Shown here: positions 8,355-10,437 of the stretch, one piece after another
Numbering within the stretch: position 1 is the first letter of the stretch
Layout of the letters: each line of letters opens with the position of its first letter
DNA from: UBA5336 sp039198685
Lineage (GTDB): Bacteria; Pseudomonadota; Alphaproteobacteria; Caulobacterales; Hyphomonadaceae
Assembly (NCBI GenBank): GCA_039198685.1
Contig: JBCCTK010000108.1
Location: 1 to 10,437, forward strand
DNA length: 10,437 nt
Reading direction: 5' to 3'
Made by a program: the position numbers and the translations under genes
Notes under the pieces: model-generated
Told to the model about the DNA's origin: nothing
What the model saw: the letters and a program-made list of their open reading frames with translations, nothing else
The model's database searches: none

Positions 8355-9074
8355 TTATGTGCGCTGAAGCGCGGCATGCGTGTTCGCAATTGCGCTGAAA
8401 ATCGCCCCCGACTTCTCTACCAGGAGGACGTCACTGCCCTCCGCCAGTTCCTGGCCCGCCTCCGCTGGCGCCACCAGTACGTAGTGAGTGTAACCCAGCG
8501 CGTCTTTAAGCTTCGCTTCCGCCGGTGCATCAATTTTCGCCGTCCCCCTTATGATTGTGGCCACCCGGCCCACAAATGTGTCGCTGGAAACCGCATCGGT
8601 TTCCTCCTTCGGCATGATGCGCGCCAGGACCAGGCCGAGCCAGCGCGTGACCGGCAGCGCCGCAAAAAACGCCGGTACAGACGCCAACCAGGCCGGCAGC
8701 ATAGCGCCGAAGAGGCCCGTTGCCGTTTGCTGGATCAACATGCCGGACACGCCAAACCCCATCAGGAAGGCAGCGATCAAGATCAGGATCGGCACCTTCC
8801 CGACGCAGAGCCATGCCAGCACCTGGCCAACAAGCCCGAGGCCTGTTGCGCCCGTACCGTGAACGTCCAGGTCTGTCGGGGCGCCGCTGCCAGTAAGGTC
8901 GCCATCGATATCGACGTCCACATCGGCATCGAAGTCAAAGTCCGGCAGGGCTTCGTCCAGCGCGCCGGAGACGCCAAGGCCGAGCGCCATGCCGATCACT
9001 TCGAGCGCGGCAATGCCCGCCAACAGGAACAGAGCGAGGGTGAACGGTGCCATATCAGGGGAAAAGAATTCCAT
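8355..9074 (-). CDS. yqiJ: YqiJ-type inner membrane protein with C-terminal OB fold
   Basis: A 239-residue polytopic membrane protein, the usual partner of YqiK flotillins and related to the NfeD group. Hydrophobic segments lie at about 10-36, 88-114 and 118-142. Residues about 164-225 look like the small beta-rich OB-fold domain (FVGRVATIIRG, YVLVAP, GSDVLLVEKSG). Between the first two helices is a very acidic stretch, residues 45-60, with Asp at nearly every second position (DFDFDADVDVDIDGD). This suggests cation binding or a charged loop at one membrane face. The ATG lies five bases after the stop of the pspA-like gene. The best purine stretch is inside the end of that gene and rather far away, so translational coupling is likely. 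In the known model the OB domain cooperates with the flotillin; the exact biochemical role is not established. Confidence 0.88.
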   Translation of the reverse strand: MEFFSPDMAPFTLALFLLAGIAALEVIGMALGLGVSGALDEALPDFDFDADVDVDIDGDLTGSGAPTDLDVHGTGATGLGLVGQVLAWLCVGKVPILILIAAFLMGFGVSGMLIQQTATGLFGAMLPAWLASVPAFFAALPVTRWLGLVLARIMPKEETDAVSSDTFVGRVATIIRGTAKIDAPAEAKLKDALGYTHYVLVAPAEAGQELAEGSDVLLVEKSGAIFSAIANTHAALQRT

Positions 9075-9079
9075 GGGGT

Positions 9080-9553
9080 TTAGGCGCCTTTCTCGCTTTG
9101 GCCGAGCGCACTCGCCTCTCGCTGGAGGCGTTCAAGTTCGGCAAGCTTGGACTCCACATCTCCGGGACCCGAAGTCGGGTCTGCCAACAGGGCGATAAGG
9201 TCCTCCAACGCATCAATTTCGCGTTCGAGCTGGGTCAGGGCCCGGCGCGCGGCGGCGTGTCCGGACTGGATGTCAATCTTTCTGGAAAGCGCGGCCTTGG
9301 CGAGGTCTTCGCGGCCTTTTTCCAAGGCAAAGGCTGCTTTCTGGTCGAGGTCTTCCAGGGCCTCATCACCCCGGCGGGTCGATTTGGAGAGGCGGTAGTG
9401 CTCAGCCAATTTGGCGCCGAGGTCGGCGCGGAGCAGCGCGCGCTGGCGCTCGGTGTCGCTTTCGCCCTGGGAGGCATCTTCCTGGGCATCCAGAAAGGCC
9501 GAAACCTCAGCCGATACAATGGTTTTCAAACGATCAACAAACCGCGCAGGCAT
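9080..9553 (-). CDS. Short PspA/IM30-family coiled-coil protein
   Basis: A 157-residue, almost entirely helical protein of the phage-shock PspA/IM30/Vipp1 family, which binds inner-membrane surfaces under envelope stress. The N-terminus (RFVDRLKTIVSAEVSAFLDA, residues 4-23) matches the amphipathic membrane-binding helix and start of PspA. The family's signature region is clear at 76-91 (ALEKGREDLAKAALSR). PspA proteins are normally about 220-230 residues. Here the C-terminal third is missing or shortened, ending in a Glu/Leu-rich helix (134-150). The stop is clean and the next gene follows in five bases, so this looks like a natural short form and not a frameshift. Linkage to YqiJ/YqiK-type genes is a known PspA context. 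The start at 9553 has AAGGGG five bases upstream. The operon probably reads from its own promoter at 9579-9607. Confidence 0.85.
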   Translation of the reverse strand: MPARFVDRLKTIVSAEVSAFLDAQEDASQGESDTERQRALLRADLGAKLAEHYRLSKSTRRGDEALEDLDQKAAFALEKGREDLAKAALSRKIDIQSGHAAARRALTQLEREIDALEDLIALLADPTSGPGDVESKLAELERLQREASALGQSEKGA

Positions 9554-9560
9554 CTACTCC

Positions 9561-9591
9561 CCTTTCCAATATATATCGAATATCGGAAAGG
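9561..9591. promoter_or_regulatory. Interrupted palindrome over the pspA promoter (possible operator)
   Basis: CCTTTCC at 9561-9567 is mirrored by GGAAAGG at 9585-9591. One mismatch in, ATAT pairs with ATAT, leaving seven central bases. The element covers the predicted -10 box and start point and touches the ribosome-binding site, the placement expected of a repressor operator. Its short AT-rich inner part makes an RNA hairpin less likely. The binding protein is unknown. Confidence 0.5.
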
Positions 9592-9607
9592 ATTGGCGCG
9601 ATTTCAA
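9579..9607 (-). promoter_or_regulatory. Sigma70-like promoter of the pspA-yqiJ-yqiK operon
   Basis: On the minus strand TTGAAA (9602-9607) is followed after exactly 17 bases by GATATT (9579-9584). These match the consensus boxes at five and four of six positions. Transcription would start near 9572, giving a leader of about 18 bases before the ATG at 9553. I did not find a sigma54-type GG-N10-GC element like those that drive enterobacterial pspA. Confidence 0.55.
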
Positions 9608-9662
9608 GACGGAGGAGGACGGAAATCCAAAGTCGGCCCCCAAAACGTCCAGGGTACGTCGC

Positions 9663-9681
9663 GGTCCATCGCGGCGGGACC
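9663..9681 (-). terminator. Weak hairpin downstream of parE
   Basis: GGTCC and GGACC arms (five pairs, nine-base loop) lie 24 bases beyond the parE stop. No U-rich tail follows, so it would be at best a weak terminator. Read-through from parDE into the pspA operon cannot be excluded. Confidence 0.2.
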
Positions 9682-9704
9682 TGCATGATCGGCGATGTCA
9701 CTGG

Positions 9705-9989
9705 CTAGTCCTCCTGCCAATCCTCTCGGCCGTGGCGGATGCGGAGAATCAACACCGTGTCGTGCTCGACGCGGTAGATAATGACATGAGACCCATAGGG
9801 CTGAACTCGGGCTGGACGGCGCAGATACGCTCTTTCTGGGCTTGCCATTGGATAGGTTGCGATGGTTGCAAACGCTTTCCCCAGACCGTTAGCATACGCT
9901 TTCGCTTGAGTTTCTCCAAATAGGCGAATGCCCTCTCGGTTTATATGGGCGATATCGGCCTCAGCTTCATACGAGAAGTCGATGTTCAA
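9705..9989 (-). CDS. parE: ParE/RelE-superfamily toxin
   Basis: This is the toxin of a type II toxin-antitoxin pair; ParE members poison DNA gyrase, while RelE members cut mRNA. Counted from the TTG at 9989 it has 94 residues. It opens FSYEAEADIAHI (5-16), runs through a helical hairpin (FGETQAKAYANGLGKAF), then RAYLRRPARVQPYGSHVIIYRV (53-74), and closes VLILRIRHGREDWQED. This is the ParE pattern ending in a conserved R-x-x-W. No ATG is available near the start. The TTG at 9989 overlaps the parD stop (TTGA) and gives a standard ParE N-terminus. A TTG at 10007 would add six residues and a 22-base overlap. Either way the pair is translationally coupled. ParE is preferred to RelE because the upstream partner is a ParD-type ribbon-helix-helix protein. 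The gyrase target is inference. Confidence 0.9.
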   Translation of the reverse strand: MNIDFSYEAEADIAHINREGIRLFGETQAKAYANGLGKAFATIATYPMASPERAYLRRPARVQPYGSHVIIYRVEHDTVLILRIRHGREDWQED

Positions 9990-10225
9990 GACAGAGCAGC
10001 TTTCCAAGCATCATCCATCACTTCGTCGATCGTCTTGCCCGAGAACCCGCTTGCATACGCCTCCTCAATCTTCTCTTCGATTGCCGCGATCTTGGCACGG
10101 CGCTCCACATCGCGGCGGATGAGATCGCGGACATAGTCAGACGAGTTGGCGTATTTGCCATCCTTGGTCTGGGCCTCGACCCAGGCTTTCATCTGGTCTG
10201 GCAGGGAGATGTTCATCGTGGCCAT
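9986..10225 (-). CDS. parD: ParD-type ribbon-helix-helix antitoxin
   Basis: A 79-residue antitoxin that neutralises ParE and normally represses its own operon. The N-terminus MNISLPDQMKAWVE (4-17) is the DNA-binding beta strand and first helix of a MetJ/CopG-like fold. It is followed by the ParD hallmark GKYANSSDYVRDLIRRD (23-39). The C-terminal part (EEKIEEAYASG through EVMDDAWKA) is the helical toxin-binding region. The frame extends 13 codons further upstream, but AAGGAG at 10232-10237 sits six bases before the ATG at 10225, so I use that start. Its TGA overlaps the preferred TTG start of parE. The -35/-10 pair at 10246-10274 fits an autoregulated operon. Confidence 0.92.
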   Translation of the reverse strand: MATMNISLPDQMKAWVEAQTKDGKYANSSDYVRDLIRRDVERRAKIAAIEEKIEEAYASGFSGKTIDEVMDDAWKAALS

Positions 10226-10245
10226 GGCGCGCTCCTTCTCATGGG

Positions 10246-10274
10246 AAGATGGGCATGTTGGCAAAGTTTGTCAA
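10246..10274 (-). promoter_or_regulatory. Putative parDE promoter
   Basis: A perfect TTGACA (10269-10274) is followed after 17 bases by CATCTT (10246-10251), a weak -10 box (three of six). The spacing and location, about 20 bases before the parD ATG, are right. The sequence AACATGCC between the boxes recurs in a palindrome at 10423-10435 and could be part of a ParD operator. Confidence 0.5.
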
Positions 10275-10377
10275 TTGCGCGCACGAACCTTATGAAAACA
10301 ATGTGGTTGAACGTCTCGCCACTGATCAAACTAACTTCTTGGATCAAATTTCTAAACCAAGTAGTATGCGGCGTTAG

Positions 10378-10420
10378 TGGCACTCAACATCAACCACTGC
10401 ATGGTTGATTTGGAGTGCCA
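10378..10420. repeat. 43-base nested inverted repeat (hairpin)
   Basis: Outer arms TGGCACTC and GAGTGCCA (eight perfect pairs) enclose, after a three-base mismatched step, inner arms ATCAACCA and TGGTTGAT (eight perfect pairs) and a CTGCA loop. Neither strand has a U-rich tail, so it is not a standard intrinsic terminator. The outer GCACTC/GAGTGC core resembles half-sites of the HrcA operator CIRCE, but the spacer is about 27 bases, not nine. It could be a transcript-end structure, a protein-binding site, or the end of an element beyond the window. Confidence 0.6.
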
Positions 10421-10422
10421 GA

Positions 10423-10435
10423 AACATGCCATGTT
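10423..10435. promoter_or_regulatory. Small palindrome AACATG-C-CATGTT
   Basis: A perfect six-base inverted repeat around one central base, two bases beyond the large hairpin. AACATGCC also occurs, on the other strand, within the putative parDE promoter. It may be a binding site, but short palindromes also arise by chance. Confidence 0.3.
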
Positions 10436-10437
10436 AA

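Noticed and set aside
8349..9688. Two overlapping plus-strand frames opposite yqiJ and the pspA-like gene
   Set aside because: Their products (Arg/Gln/His-rich; Gly/Phe-rich) resemble no family, and the minus-strand genes match known families and form an operon.
10324..10348. GATCAAA direct repeats 18 bases apart, considered as iterons or att site
   Set aside because: Only two short copies, with no further repeats, integrase or replication gene in view.

Overview
The window looks like alphaproteobacterial chromosome. The evidence is a terminase of the type found in alphaproteobacterial gene transfer agents (GTAs), a complete CoA-acylating methylmalonate-semialdehyde dehydrogenase, and moderately GC-rich coding sequence with Shine-Dalgarno sites. 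Family-level placement is not possible from sequence alone; a Caulobacterales/Hyphomonadaceae- or Rhodobacterales-like host is a guess. Every convincing gene lies on the minus strand, so the window reads as a one-way array from right to left. The long plus-strand open frames are shadows of these genes.

Right end, in transcription order. A 43-base hairpin sequence and a small palindrome lie at the extreme right edge. They are followed by a ParD/ParE type II toxin-antitoxin pair with its own -35/-10 and an overlapping stop/start. Next comes a three-gene membrane-stress operon: a short PspA/IM30-like coiled-coil protein, a YqiJ-type membrane protein with an OB-fold tail, and a YqiK-type flotillin. 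These genes are tightly spaced (5 and 27 bases). A good sigma70-like promoter precedes them, with its -10 box inside a 31-base interrupted palindrome, which suggests control by a repressor or activator.

Centre. After a 262-base gap comes a 621-residue membrane-anchored protein joining a PQQ-type sugar/aldose dehydrogenase beta-propeller (divergent at its N-terminus) to a C-terminal cytochrome c domain. After another 269-base gap without a convincing gene comes a zinc-independent MDR-family oxidoreductase.

Left end. mmsA (valine, thymine and myo-inositol catabolism) is followed 73 bases later by a GTA/phage large terminase. Its stop is followed by what may be the first codons of the next head gene, normally the portal protein, running off the window.

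The units look functionally independent: toxin-antitoxin, membrane maintenance, periplasmic oxidation, carbon catabolism and DNA packaging. I see no single new multi-gene system. The items most worth a second look are the palindrome over the pspA promoter with its shortened PspA, the terminal hairpin with HrcA/CIRCE-like arms at the wrong spacing, the dehydrogenase-cytochrome fusion, and the GTA gene placed directly after mmsA.
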